This document shows, one piece after another, positions 45,163-55,985 of a stretch of DNA of 64,000 bases; the first letter of the stretch is position 1; each line of letters opens with the position of its first letter. The notes below the pieces were generated by a model that worked only from the letters and a program-made list of their open reading frames with translations, was not told the origin of the DNA and ran no database searches. The stretch covers positions 1,674,001 through 1,738,000 of the forward strand of contig NZ_CM003594.1 of NCBI RefSeq assembly GCF_001435295.1, given 5' to 3'. The position numbers and the translations under genes are program-made. Source of the DNA: Psychrobacter sp. P11F6. GTDB taxonomy: Bacteria > Pseudomonadota > Gammaproteobacteria > Pseudomonadales > Moraxellaceae.

Positions 45163-46494
45163 TTAACTGTTTTCACGAGCAATGGCATGATGACCAATAT
45201 CACGGCGATACTGTGCACCATCGAAACTAATCGCACCTGTTACCGCAAGTGCGGCTTGCTGAGCATCTGAAATACTATCTGCAAGAGCAGTCACGCATAA
45301 TACACGTCCGCCATTCGTCACCACTTCTTTTTCACGGTCTATGGCATCGCTGTCAGAAAAAGCAGTGCCAGCATGAAAGACTTTGACAGCGTTGTCATTA
45401 TTGTTATCTAGTTCCGGCAAGCCAGCAATTACATCACCTTTTGATGACGTTTCAGGATAGCCTTTTGAAGCAATGACGATACCGAGGGCAGGGCGGCTAT
45501 CCCATTGAGCATCACTAGGCAACTGTCCTGCTAGACCTTGTGCCACCAAATCTACCATTGATGATTGTAAACGCATTAAGATAGGCTGAGTTTCTGGATC
45601 ACCAAAACGGCAGTTAAATTCGATCACATAAGGGTCACCTGCCTCATCAATCATAAGACCTGCATATAAAAATCCCGTATAAGGGTGACCCGCATTATTC
45701 ATTGCATCAACCACTGGCTGAATGACTTGGGTCATGACTTTTTCATGGACATCTTGAGTGACCACTGGCGCAGGAGAGTATGCTCCCATACCGCCTGTGT
45801 TCGGACCTGTATCGCCTTCAAAAGCCCGTTTATGGTCTTGGCTCGTTGCCATTGGCAAGATATTTTTACCATCAATCATGCAGATAAAGCTGGCTTCTTC
45901 ACCTTGCAAAAATTGCTCAATCACCACGCGGCTGCCTGCATCACCAAACTTATTGTCCGCAAGCATATCATCGATGGCCTCATATGCCTGTTCGATAGTT
46001 TCTGCGACGATGACCCCTTTACCAGCGGCAAGGCCATCGGCTTTGATAACGATGGGTGCGCCTTGTTCATCGATATAAGCTTTGGCAGCTACCGCTTCGG
46101 TGAAGCCTTTATAGGCTGCAGTAGGGATATTGTTTTGTTCCATAAATTCTTTGGCGAAGGTTTTGGAGCCTTCTAACTGCGCACAGTATGCTGTTGGTCC
46201 CCACGCTTGAATCCCAGCATCGCGGCAAGCATCAACGATACCAGTGACCAAAGGCGCTTCTGGTCCAACAATGACCATATCAATGGCATTGTTTTGGCAA
46301 AAATCGATGATTGCACTATGCTCACTAGCGTTCTCGTCTGCCGATACTAGGACAACGTTTTGGCATTTAGGTTCAAGCGCTGTACCAGCATTACCAGGCG
46401 CGACGTAGACATTATTGACCTTATCGTCTTTTGCACATTGCCATGCTAGCGCGTGTTCGCGACCACCTGAACCAATCACCAAAATATTCATCAT
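45163..46494 (-). CDS. purD: Phosphoribosylamine-glycine ligase
   Basis: ATP-grasp enzyme of purine synthesis (443 residues). Seen: MNILVIGSGGREHALAW, FCQNNAIDMVIVGPEAPLVTGIVD, KADGLAAGKGVIVAETIEQA, GPNTGGMGAYSPAPV and EFNCRFGDPETQP. Two adjacent ATG codons; AAGGG lies 8 bases before the first (46494), which is used here. The second would remove one residue. Upstream open codons are not needed. Confidence 0.96.
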   Translation of the reverse strand: MMNILVIGSGGREHALAWQCAKDDKVNNVYVAPGNAGTALEPKCQNVVLVSADENASEHSAIIDFCQNNAIDMVIVGPEAPLVTGIVDACRDAGIQAWGPTAYCAQLEGSKTFAKEFMEQNNIPTAAYKGFTEAVAAKAYIDEQGAPIVIKADGLAAGKGVIVAETIEQAYEAIDDMLADNKFGDAGSRVVIEQFLQGEEASFICMIDGKNILPMATSQDHKRAFEGDTGPNTGGMGAYSPAPVVTQDVHEKVMTQVIQPVVDAMNNAGHPYTGFLYAGLMIDEAGDPYVIEFNCRFGDPETQPILMRLQSSMVDLVAQGLAGQLPSDAQWDSRPALGIVIASKGYPETSSKGDVIAGLPELDNNNDNAVKVFHAGTAFSDSDAIDREKEVVTNGGRVLCVTALADSISDAQQAALAVTGAISFDGAQYRRDIGHHAIARENS

Positions 46495-46948
46495 ACGTCT
46501 TGCCCTTAGCATTAAAGTTAATTATGAGTTAGCCACACACTCTCAAATATACTGGCATATTCTAACAAAAAAGTCGTACCGATTGCCATGAGTATCCACT
46601 TGCCAGCAATTAATCATCAATAAACGTAAAAACCTGTCTCATGAGTAAATGTTATCGACATGTTGCTGATTCATGAAATGATGTTGTACGCTTTAGCTGG
46701 CGCGCTATGTACGTTACACTTCACTAAATTAATGGCATTAAATCCCAATTGCGACATATTCCTAAAAATAAGGGTGGAAAAAGGAGAGAAACTTAAAATA
46801 TCAAGAAAAAACAGAATAAATTGCGTAAATGGATATACTGCTCCGCAGCACCAATAATGTTTCATATATTTATGCGCTGCCATTAGTTAGTACAAATTAA
46901 TAAACTTAAATAAATGATAAATTAAATCTATAAAAAAGGATGAAGGAC
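46495..46948. other. 454-base intergenic region between purD and gdhB
   Basis: Divergent region that must hold both promoters. AT-rich, with no inverted repeat of note. A short open frame starting near 46660 has no ribosome site and is not called as a gene. Confidence 0.45.
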
Positions 46949-49900
46949 ATGCCAAACTCCCTCAGTATCGCAAAAGAGCGCATCAGCCAGATAAGCGATA
47001 TTGCTACCAGTTATGTACAAAAAGACAAATCATTATTTGATCATTTTATTCATAGCTATTATCAGCCATTGCACGCAGAGGCAGCTGAGACTATCAGTAA
47101 CGCTGACCTAGCGGGCATGGCATTACATCATTTTACGTTGCTCCAAGCCTATGATGGTAGCAAGCCACAACTGAAGGTGCTGAACCCCAAAGCAGAAGAG
47201 CAGCATTTTCATAGCTCACATACGGTTATTCAAATTGTTGCCTATGACCGACCGTTTTTAGTCGATACGATTTTGATGAGTCTTGAGTCTGAAGGTATCG
47301 ATGTTCATCGTACTTATAACATCATTGTCAGTGTTGCACGTGATGATAATGGTCATATTACTCATGTCGAAGGCGCACATGAAAGCGCGACTTCTCATTT
47401 GTCTTTGATTCATTGTGAAATTGCCTATCAAGATGATGAAGATCTGGCTGCATTACAGCAAATGTTATTGGCAAAAATTGATACGCTAGATACAGTCGTT
47501 GGCGATTGGAAGCAGATGCGTGCGCAGTTGACGGATATTAAAGCTGAGCTATCAAACAAACCACTGCCAGAAGTTTTTTACTCGCAGCAAGAAATACAAG
47601 CATTTTTAGATTGGATATTAGACGATCATTTTATATTCTTGGGTTATCGTGAATACCGTTTGGAAGGCGGGCAGGCTGTCGAAGTGAATGCTGAACCTGC
47701 TGATTTAGATTTATTCGCCATTGGTAATAGCGGTCTTGGTCTATTACGCGGTGCTGAAGAAGATAAACTGTCCGAAAGTTTTAGCCAATTGCCAAAAGTA
47801 TTAAAGCAACTATTGACTGAACCACGAGTGTTGATGTTATCCAAATCAAGCCGTGTATCGCCTGTGCATCGTCCTGTATATATGGATTTTTTGGGTATTC
47901 ATAAGTTTGATGATAGTGGTAAGCTGGTTGGTGAATATCGATTTATTGGTTTATTGACCTCACAAGCGTATCAACTAACGGTACAGCAAATTCCGCTATT
48001 ACGTGACAAAGCCAATAAGATTATGGCGATGGCAGAACTGCCGCGTGACGGTCATGCACACCATAAAATGATGCATGTGATTAACACCTTACCGCGTGAC
48101 GACCTCTTTCAAGCCAGCGTCGAAGAGCTATATCCTATCGTTTCTGGTATCAGCCAGTTGCAAGATAAAAAGAGCCTGCGCCTATTCAGCCGTGTGGATC
48201 ATTATCAGCGTTTTGTCTCATGCTTGGTCTATATCCCGCGCGACAAGTTCAACACCGAGCTACGTATCAAAGTACAAAATGTCCTAAAAGAAGCTTACGG
48301 TGGCACATCATCAGGCTTTACCACCGAATTCAATGAATCAGCTCACGCACGTGTGCATGTCCATGTGCGTACAGTGCCAGGTCAAGTGAAAGACGTCGAT
48401 ACTGCTGCACTTGAAGCAAAACTATCTGCTTTAATGCAATCATGGAGCGACAGCTATCAAAAGATGCTATTGGATAATGTGGGTGAGCAACAAGCCAATG
48501 CTTTAAACCGTCGCTTTTTAAATTATATCCCTGCGGCTTATCAAGAGCGTTTTGATGCCCGTACTGCGGTTGAAGACACTAAGCGTTTGGCTGTATTGAC
48601 AGCAGAACAGCCGATGATTTGGCATTTATACCAGTCAACTGGCGATGCAAGCAATCAATTACACCTAAAACTGTATGGTCGTGAACAGCCTGTCATTTTG
48701 TCTAAAGTCCTGCCAATCCTTGAAAACTTTGGTGTGTCTGTCATTTCAGCACAAACCTATGAGTTTGATTTGCCAGAGCAGCCCATTTGGATGCAAGAGT
48801 ATGAACTGACACTAGAGCATGTCGATACTGTCAACATGCAAGTGGTGCGTGGTCAGTTTGAAGACAGTCTCAAACAGATTTGGGCGGGACATGTTGAGAG
48901 TGACTCCTTTAACGAATTGGTATTGACGACCAATTTAGACACTTATGATGTGGTAGTACTACGAGCATTGTCACGCTATATGATGCAAGCGAAAGCACCA
49001 TTCTCTAGTACGTATATTCAGCAAACGGTAGTAAAAAATAGCGACATTAGCGTGGCGCTAGGTAGTCTGTTTGATGCCCGTATGAACCCTAAGTACAGTG
49101 AAGATGAACGCACAGAAAAAACCGCGCAGATTCAACAGCAAATCACGGCGGCATTGGCAGGTGTGGATAGCTTGGATGAAGACCGTATCTTGCGTTGGTA
49201 TTTAGATTTAATTAACGCCATGGTACGCACTAACTTCTATCAAACCGATAGCGATGGTCAGCGTAAAGATCGTTTATCATTTAAGTTTTTGGCAGCAGAT
49301 ATTCCTAATCTACCAAAACCAAAGCCAATGTTTGAGATATTTGTTTATTCGCCACGAGTGGAAGCGGTGCATTTGCGCGGTGGTAAAGTGGCTCGTGGTG
49401 GTCTGCGTTGGTCAGATCGTATGGAAGATTTCCGTACCGAAGTGCTTGGTTTGGTCAAAGCACAGATGGTCAAAAACGCGGTGATTGTTCCTGTTGGTTC
49501 AAAAGGCGGTTTTATCGTCAAAACCAAAACCATGGCAGATGGTCGCGACGCATTCCAAGCCGAAGGCATTGCTTGTTATCAAGCATTCCTACGCGGTATG
49601 CTCGATGTGACGGATAATATCGTTGATGGAAAAATTGTCCCGCCAGCCAACACCGTGCGTCATGATGAAGATGATCCGTACTTAGTGGTGGCGGCTGATA
49701 AAGGAACTGCTAGCTTCTCTGATATTGCGAATGCCTTGTCTGCTGAATATGATTTCTGGCTCGACGATGCCTTTGCTTCAGGCGGCTCGGTTGGTTACGA
49801 TCATAAAGCCATGGGTATCACTGCACGCGGTGGTTGGGAATCGGTCAAACGCCACTTCCGTATGCGCGGCATGGACATTCAGAACCGTGATAACTTTACC

Positions 49901-51796
49901 GTGGTTGGTATTGGCGATATGAGCGGTGACGTATTCGGCAATGGCATGCTGCTCTCAACCCATACCCAGCTGGTCGCCGCATTTAACCATCTACATATCT
50001 TTATTGATCCTAATCCAGATGCTGCTGCTTCACACGCAGAACGTGCCCGCTTATTTGACATGCCGCGTTCGACGTGGGATGACTATGAAAAGTCACTTAT
50101 TAGCCAAGGAGGTGGCGTTTTCTCCCGCCAAGATAAGAGCATCACGCTCAGTGCTGAGATGAAACAGCGTTTTGATATCGCTGAAGACAGCATGGCACCC
50201 AACGAGTTAATCAGTGCGTTGTTAAAATCGCCTGTCGATCTTATTTGGAATGGCGGTATTGGTACTTACGTGAAAAGCGTGAATGAGAGTCATGCTGATG
50301 TCGGCGACCGTGCCAATGACGCCGTACGGGTCAACGGCAATGAGCTACGTACGGCCATCGTTGGTGAAGGTGGTAACTTAGGCTTTACCCAGCAAGGGCG
50401 TATCGAGTATGCACAAACAGGCGGTCGCATTTATACCGACGCTATCGATAATTCAGGCGGCGTAAACTGCTCAGATCATGAAGTAAATATCAAAATCTTA
50501 CTTGGCAAAGTGGTCGAGCAAGGCGACATGACCTTAAAGCAGCGTAATGAGTTGCTTGAAAGCATGACTGATAGCGTGGCAGAACTGGTATTGCGTCAAA
50601 ATTACCTTCAACCACAAGCCATTGAGCTTAGCCACATTCGTGCGGCGGCTAATTTAAGCGATCATCAGCGTTTTATTCAGATGTTAGAAGGCGAAGGGCG
50701 TCTCGATCGGGCGATTGAATATCTGCCATCAGATGAAGAAATTGCCAAACGTCAAAAAGCAGATACTGGCTTGACCAACCCTGAGCTGGCAGTTGTCATG
50801 GCTTATGGCAAAATGTGGGTGTATGACAACTTATTATCATCAGACTTGCCAGATGATGCGTACTTTATCAATGAGCTGCGCAAGTATTTCCCTGATGAGC
50901 TAGCGACGCGGTTCTTTGATGAGATGACTGAACATCGCTTACATCGTGAGATTATCAGCACCTATTTGACCAATAGTGTGGTCAATCGTTTGGGCATTGA
51001 AGCACTGTTCCGTCTTTATGAAGAAACAGATCAATCGCTGGCGACCATCGTACGTGGTTATGCAATTAGCCGTGATGTCTTCAATGTATCAAAAGCTTGG
51101 AACACCCTTGAAGCGCTGGACAATCAAGTCGATGCTACATTACTGCTAACTCTTGAACTACGTCTACGTGACGCGCTTGAGCAAGGTGTGGTTTGGTTTA
51201 TCAATGCCTTTGGTCAAGAATTGCAAGTCGCTGACATGATCAGTCGCTTTAGTGATAGTGTTGAGAAATTAACCAAATCAGGCGGCTTTATTGAGCAACA
51301 ATTTGCAGAATACTTGCAAGAAGATACCACTAGCCTGATGCAGAATGATTTGTCTAACAATGATGCCGCGTTGTTTGCGATGCTGCCTTATCATGTTGAT
51401 GCACTTGATGCCGCACTGCTCGCTGAGCAATATGAGCGTCCTGTTGATGAGATTGCAACACTGTACTTTGATGCCTATCACGTCTTGCAGTTAGATTGGA
51501 TGATGGACAACATCGCCACTTTACCACAGCAAGACTACTGGGATCGCCGCGCACGCCATGCGTTGATGAACGAGCTGTCACGTAGCCTACGTCTACTGAT
51601 GGATGCCATATTATCTAAACCAGATGCGAAGCAAGCGTTTGGTGAATGGCGTTCACGTCACTTGGATCATCTGGAGTCTGTTACCACAGAGATGAGCAAG
51701 TTAGATAATCTGCATCGTAATGATGAAAATGGTCAAATTGCTCTTTCAACGTTGTCAGTATTAATGAGTGAGCTAAGCGGTTTGGTAACCAAGTAA
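46949..51796 (+). CDS. gdhB: NAD-specific glutamate dehydrogenase, large (~180 kDa) type
   Basis: Oxidises glutamate to 2-oxoglutarate and ammonia, mainly catabolic (1615 residues, like the ~1620-residue Pseudomonas enzyme). The long N-terminal half carries ACT-like regulatory segments (IQIVAYDRPFLVDTILMSLESEGIDVHRTYNI). The catalytic part shows HLRGGKVARGGLRWSDRMEDFRTEVLGLVKAQMVKNAVIVPVGSKGGF and NFTVVGIGDMSGDVFGNGML. In the Pseudomonas enzyme arginine activates and citrate inhibits; this is not readable here. The start at 46949 was chosen because AGGA is 8 bases before it; an ATG 9 bases upstream has no spacing. Confidence 0.93.
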   Translation: MPNSLSIAKERISQISDIATSYVQKDKSLFDHFIHSYYQPLHAEAAETISNADLAGMALHHFTLLQAYDGSKPQLKVLNPKAEEQHFHSSHTVIQIVAYDRPFLVDTILMSLESEGIDVHRTYNIIVSVARDDNGHITHVEGAHESATSHLSLIHCEIAYQDDEDLAALQQMLLAKIDTLDTVVGDWKQMRAQLTDIKAELSNKPLPEVFYSQQEIQAFLDWILDDHFIFLGYREYRLEGGQAVEVNAEPADLDLFAIGNSGLGLLRGAEEDKLSESFSQLPKVLKQLLTEPRVLMLSKSSRVSPVHRPVYMDFLGIHKFDDSGKLVGEYRFIGLLTSQAYQLTVQQIPLLRDKANKIMAMAELPRDGHAHHKMMHVINTLPRDDLFQASVEELYPIVSGISQLQDKKSLRLFSRVDHYQRFVSCLVYIPRDKFNTELRIKVQNVLKEAYGGTSSGFTTEFNESAHARVHVHVRTVPGQVKDVDTAALEAKLSALMQSWSDSYQKMLLDNVGEQQANALNRRFLNYIPAAYQERFDARTAVEDTKRLAVLTAEQPMIWHLYQSTGDASNQLHLKLYGREQPVILSKVLPILENFGVSVISAQTYEFDLPEQPIWMQEYELTLEHVDTVNMQVVRGQFEDSLKQIWAGHVESDSFNELVLTTNLDTYDVVVLRALSRYMMQAKAPFSSTYIQQTVVKNSDISVALGSLFDARMNPKYSEDERTEKTAQIQQQITAALAGVDSLDEDRILRWYLDLINAMVRTNFYQTDSDGQRKDRLSFKFLAADIPNLPKPKPMFEIFVYSPRVEAVHLRGGKVARGGLRWSDRMEDFRTEVLGLVKAQMVKNAVIVPVGSKGGFIVKTKTMADGRDAFQAEGIACYQAFLRGMLDVTDNIVDGKIVPPANTVRHDEDDPYLVVAADKGTASFSDIANALSAEYDFWLDDAFASGGSVGYDHKAMGITARGGWESVKRHFRMRGMDIQNRDNFTVVGIGDMSGDVFGNGMLLSTHTQLVAAFNHLHIFIDPNPDAAASHAERARLFDMPRSTWDDYEKSLISQGGGVFSRQDKSITLSAEMKQRFDIAEDSMAPNELISALLKSPVDLIWNGGIGTYVKSVNESHADVGDRANDAVRVNGNELRTAIVGEGGNLGFTQQGRIEYAQTGGRIYTDAIDNSGGVNCSDHEVNIKILLGKVVEQGDMTLKQRNELLESMTDSVAELVLRQNYLQPQAIELSHIRAAANLSDHQRFIQMLEGEGRLDRAIEYLPSDEEIAKRQKADTGLTNPELAVVMAYGKMWVYDNLLSSDLPDDAYFINELRKYFPDELATRFFDEMTEHRLHREIISTYLTNSVVNRLGIEALFRLYEETDQSLATIVRGYAISRDVFNVSKAWNTLEALDNQVDATLLLTLELRLRDALEQGVVWFINAFGQELQVADMISRFSDSVEKLTKSGGFIEQQFAEYLQEDTTSLMQNDLSNNDAALFAMLPYHVDALDAALLAEQYERPVDEIATLYFDAYHVLQLDWMMDNIATLPQQDYWDRRARHALMNELSRSLRLLMDAILSKPDAKQAFGEWRSRHLDHLESVTTEMSKLDNLHRNDENGQIALSTLSVLMSELSGLVTK

Positions 51797-51843
51797 CTAA
51801 ACTAACTAAGTAACTAGCCATTCAATAAACAACAAAATTTTTC

Positions 51844-51880
51844 AAAAAAACCACCGTTATTAATTAACGGTGGTTTTTTA
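51844..51880. terminator. Bidirectional terminator between gdhB and sbcC
   Basis: Perfect 15-bp stem AAAAAACCACCGTTA / TAACGGTGGTTTTTT with a 5-base loop. Confidence 0.92.
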
Positions 51881-51930
51881 TTGTCTGGCTAAGCGTAAAA
51901 AGTAATGAACTGCGTGATGACCGCTTTAAC

Positions 51931-54900
51931 TTACGAGGCTTTTTCATTAGTAATATTGACCACTCGGCGACAGCCTTGACCACTGATTTGGCTAAAACCC
52001 CCCGAGATTTTTTCAACCTTGATTTGAGTCAAGATGCGATCTTTTAACGCCTGTACGTGAGAGATTATACCAATAAGCTTACCTTCTTGTTGTAAGCTCG
52101 TTAAAGTGTCGAGCGCAATATCAAGCGACTCTTCATCAAGCGTACCAAACCCTTCATCCAAAAATAGCGAATCCACGCGAATGTTGTGACTCGCCATCTG
52201 CGATAGCCCAAGGGCGAGCGCCAAGCTGATAATAAATCCTTCGCCGCCCGATAGGTTTTTGGTACTGCGAATATCACCGCCTTGATAGTTATCAATCACA
52301 TTAAGCTCAAGCGGATTGCTGTCATCATGAATGAGCAAATAGCGGTCACTCATTTTTTGCAGTTGCGTATTGGCATGGCTAATCATCACTTCAAACGTTA
52401 AGCCTTGCGCAAAGGTACGATATTTTTTGCCATCAGCAGAACCAATTAACGTATGTAGCTGCTGCCAAACTTGTAGTTTTTGTTTTTGTTCATCGATTGC
52501 AATCAGCTGTGTCGCCTGTTGCCCTTTTTGGCTGTCGTTATCCTTAAGCTTTTGGTCAATCGCGCCGATTTTTTGACTTAACTCATCGATATCCGTCTGT
52601 ATTTGATGATGCTTGCCAGCAAGTGTTTCTCGGTCTTCATCTGTCATAGGCGTGGCAAATTTTTGCTCTAACGCTTGCTGGGTATTATTTAACTGCAACT
52701 TAGCCTGTTGTAGAGTATTATCAATCGCTAGTTTACGTATATGTAATGCCTCACGCTCTTCTTTGGGCAGACGCGCACTCAAAAAATCTGCTTCATCGAC
52801 GAACTTTGACTCTATGAGTAAGTTAGTAAAAATGCTGTCCTGTGTATTTACGGTAGTAGTCGCCGACTGTCGCTCTGTTGCTAGCTGTTGCTCTCTGCTC
52901 TTTAATTGCTCTAAAGACTGCTGTATAGAATCTAGCTGTCTTTGCGCTATGATTTGTTCGGCTTTAGCCTCATCAGCAGCGCTGCGTAACTGGTTTTCTT
53001 CATGGTCTGTATCTTTATCTGCGAACAGCGCTTTTCTAGCTTTCTTTAATTGTTCGATATCCTCTGTTTTATTATCAATTAATTCCTCTAATTCTTTGAG
53101 TGCTGTCTCATTATTGGCGTGCTGTGCTTGCTTACTCTCAATATTCGCAGTCAGGCTGATCAGCGTATTTGTGAGTTGCTGTTGGCGACTACTTTGCTCA
53201 TGATGATATTGCTTTAACTGCTTCAAAGCATGACGTTGTGCCCGCAATTGGTCAATATGCTCATCATAATTTGCGCTTGCTAATACTGTTTGCTTATAAG
53301 TACTTTCAATAAGTTGCTGCAGTGCGCCTTGAACGTCAGTCGCTTTGAGCGCTATCGTTAAATGATTCTCATATTTAGCCGTTGGGTACTTACTCACTAA
53401 AAATGAAATATTGGTCATCATGGGTATGAGTACAGAAAAATTAGTGGCAATCTTATCTTCGACACTTTCAGTTTTTTGAGCATTTAGCTTGATATCAGTC
53501 GTCAGGTTATTAATGTCGCGACTAAGTAGCTGTTGCTGCTGTTCATCAGCTTCGATGGCAATACTGAGCGTTGCAGCACTTTCAGCTAGGTTGTCATATT
53601 CGACGACTATCGTTTTAAGAGATTGTTTATGCTCAGTCAGTTTGTGTTTGATGGTGTCTAATAAGGATAAGCTGTGATCAATATGAATATCAGTATCGTT
53701 GTTAATCTGCGCAAGTGGATCGATAATTGCCACAGTCGATTCCGAATAACTATTTTCAGTGTTAAATAGCGAGGAAAGGTTAGACTGAATATCAGCGTGT
53801 AAGATTTTAGATTGCTGCTGCAAGGGCGCTAACTGCTGCTGTTGATTATTGATGGCTTCTTTTTTTGTGGCATGGTCGATACGATGTTTAGATAAAGTCT
53901 GCTCAAGATTATTAATAATAGTTTCTAATTCAGCTATGTGCTGCTGAGTTAATTGCGCCTTAGTCTGTTTTATTGTGGACGACTGGTTTTGATCGTCATG
54001 GGCGTCGGTATTACTATTTTTGCTACTAGGGTCTAATAATGGATGATGTTTGCTATAAGGATGCTCATGTGCGCCGCAAAGCGGGCAGGGCGACCCATCC
54101 TCTAGCTCTACTATATAATCTTCAAGCTTAGCGACCTTTTGTAGTAGATGTAGATGCTCTTGTTTCTCTTGCCTCTTGAGCTTAGCCTCTTCAATATTTA
54201 TCTTGTGACTGTCAATCAAACCTTCTAAAGTCTTAAGCTCTTGATTCAGTTTGGGTAACGTTGCATTGATGTGTTGAATTTGGCTGGTACGCTCAGACAG
54301 CTGTTCTAGCTTACTATGGGCTTGCGCAATCTGGGTGCTGATTTGATCGACTTGCTCTTGATCACTACGCATATTAGCAATGGGCTGGTTTTGAATGAGT
54401 GTGGCTTGCTGCTTTTGTACGCTGGCAAGTTGCTCGCGCTGCTGCGTTATCAATAATTTCTCTGCGTTTTGCTGCTTATATAACTTATCAAAATCAGTCT
54501 GTAGCATGCGGGCTTGATTACTATAAGCAAGTTTATCCGCTGTTAGATTGGCATTATCTTCCAACAGCGCCATTAATTGGCGACAGCTGTTATCGAAGGT
54601 CACCATATCTGTATCGAGATCGTTTAGCTCTTGGTAGTCGCGAAAGTACTTTTCTACACTGCTAAGCTGAGTCTGAGTCTTTTGCTCTGTTTGTTTGTAG
54701 TCAACTATATCTTGACCTAATTGTTGAGTGTTACTAACTAATACCTCTTTACGCTGATTATCGCTAGCTAAAGAATAAGAGTGCTGTTTTATCTCAGTAT
54801 CCAACTCACGCGTCTTTTTGATAATAGGCAAAGTAGCATGTAGGCTATCTGTGGCTTGCTTGTCAATGGTATTGATATTCTTTAAATGGGTGTTGGCGTG

Positions 54901-55884
54901 TGTCAGCGCTTCTTGCTGAGTTGGAATTTTGTTAAGCAAATCTTGCTGCTCAACCTCTAACTGCTTGACCAAATTTCGGCTGTAGCTAAGCTCGCGGAAA
55001 TAGCTATCAATCTCTAAAGCCTTATTAGCGCCATCTAAACGCTGGGCTTCTGGCATAAAGGCTTGCTGCGTTTGCTGCGCCGCTGCAAAATCGGTCTGAT
55101 AGGTCGAGAGATTTTGCTGTAGCTGCTGAACGCTATCCAGCCACTGTAGCTGTTCACTTAGGGTTTTAAAGGTTTGCCGTTTTGTGCTTTGCTGCTGGTT
55201 AAAGCGCTCTAAATCTGCTACCAGTAGCTTTTCGTCTTCAATATTTAATAACGACAAGCTATTCACGCTTGCCTGTAGTTTGCCAAGCACTTCCTCTTCA
55301 GAGCGTTTCTTTTCATGAACGTTTAACGATATTTTGGCATAAATAGCAGTACCCGTTATTTTCTCTAAAATCGCGGCTCTATCGCCAATATCAGACTTTA
55401 AAAACGCGGCAAAACTGCCCTGTGCGAGCATGATGGAGCGCGTAAATTGATTAAAATCCATGCCGATAAGGTTTTGTATATAGGCAGAAGTTTTGGACTT
55501 TTTCTCTTCTAAAATCTTGCCGGTCTGCACCTCACTAATCTCATGCTTAATTGGTAATAAATTGCCCTTGGCTTTTTTGTGGGCACGATGTTGATACCAG
55601 TAGCATTGATAACGTTTAGAATCAATCTCGATGATGACTTCTGCTGAGCATTCACCTGTACCTTGGGTCATTATCTCGTTCGTTGAACCAGTGATATCGC
55701 CCAGTCTTGGCGTCTGGCTATAGAGTGCTAAGCAAATCGCATCCAATATGGTCGTCTTGCCAGCCCCCGTTTGCCCAGTAATGGCAAAGATGCCTTCATT
55801 AAGAAAAGCGGGATCACTAAAGTCAATGTGCCATTCGCCTTTTAAAGAATTCAAATTTTTAAGTCGTAGTTCGATTAGGCGCAT
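51931..55884 (-). CDS. sbcC: DNA exonuclease/endonuclease subunit SbcC (Rad50-like)
   Basis: SMC-type ATPase of the SbcCD nuclease, which cuts hairpins and processes DNA ends (1317 residues). Walker A is FAITGQTGAGKTTILDAICLALYS near the N-terminus. Two long coiled coils, very rich in Gln, flank the zinc hook CPLCG (residues 600-604). The C-terminal lobe has the signature NLSGGEGFIISLALALGLSQ and Walker B SLFLDEGFGTLDEESLD. It is about 270 residues longer than E. coli SbcC (1048), mostly in the coils. Downstream of sbcD, 101 bases apart, no terminator between. Confidence 0.93.
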   Translation of the reverse strand: MRLIELRLKNLNSLKGEWHIDFSDPAFLNEGIFAITGQTGAGKTTILDAICLALYSQTPRLGDITGSTNEIMTQGTGECSAEVIIEIDSKRYQCYWYQHRAHKKAKGNLLPIKHEISEVQTGKILEEKKSKTSAYIQNLIGMDFNQFTRSIMLAQGSFAAFLKSDIGDRAAILEKITGTAIYAKISLNVHEKKRSEEEVLGKLQASVNSLSLLNIEDEKLLVADLERFNQQQSTKRQTFKTLSEQLQWLDSVQQLQQNLSTYQTDFAAAQQTQQAFMPEAQRLDGANKALEIDSYFRELSYSRNLVKQLEVEQQDLLNKIPTQQEALTHANTHLKNINTIDKQATDSLHATLPIIKKTRELDTEIKQHSYSLASDNQRKEVLVSNTQQLGQDIVDYKQTEQKTQTQLSSVEKYFRDYQELNDLDTDMVTFDNSCRQLMALLEDNANLTADKLAYSNQARMLQTDFDKLYKQQNAEKLLITQQREQLASVQKQQATLIQNQPIANMRSDQEQVDQISTQIAQAHSKLEQLSERTSQIQHINATLPKLNQELKTLEGLIDSHKINIEEAKLKRQEKQEHLHLLQKVAKLEDYIVELEDGSPCPLCGAHEHPYSKHHPLLDPSSKNSNTDAHDDQNQSSTIKQTKAQLTQQHIAELETIINNLEQTLSKHRIDHATKKEAINNQQQQLAPLQQQSKILHADIQSNLSSLFNTENSYSESTVAIIDPLAQINNDTDIHIDHSLSLLDTIKHKLTEHKQSLKTIVVEYDNLAESAATLSIAIEADEQQQQLLSRDINNLTTDIKLNAQKTESVEDKIATNFSVLIPMMTNISFLVSKYPTAKYENHLTIALKATDVQGALQQLIESTYKQTVLASANYDEHIDQLRAQRHALKQLKQYHHEQSSRQQQLTNTLISLTANIESKQAQHANNETALKELEELIDNKTEDIEQLKKARKALFADKDTDHEENQLRSAADEAKAEQIIAQRQLDSIQQSLEQLKSREQQLATERQSATTTVNTQDSIFTNLLIESKFVDEADFLSARLPKEEREALHIRKLAIDNTLQQAKLQLNNTQQALEQKFATPMTDEDRETLAGKHHQIQTDIDELSQKIGAIDQKLKDNDSQKGQQATQLIAIDEQKQKLQVWQQLHTLIGSADGKKYRTFAQGLTFEVMISHANTQLQKMSDRYLLIHDDSNPLELNVIDNYQGGDIRSTKNLSGGEGFIISLALALGLSQMASHNIRVDSLFLDEGFGTLDEESLDIALDTLTSLQQEGKLIGIISHVQALKDRILTQIKVEKISGGFSQISGQGCRRVVNITNEKAS

Positions 55885-55985
55885 GATAGGGTCTTATTTT
55901 TATAGGTAGTAAATGAGGGTAATAATGACAAATGAAGCTGTTATTCTAGCTAGTTTCTATCAACAGCGTTTATGATTAAATAATA

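Noticed and set aside
45685..46176. 163-codon open frame antisense to purD
   Set aside because: Lies fully within the conserved ATP-grasp coding region; no independent signal.
46660..46857. 65-codon open frame between purD and gdhB
   Set aside because: No ribosome site, no family, AT-rich; probably random.
52613..53203. 196-codon Cys/Ser-rich open frame antisense to sbcC
   Set aside because: It mirrors the Gln-rich coiled coil on the coding strand; composition is an artefact.
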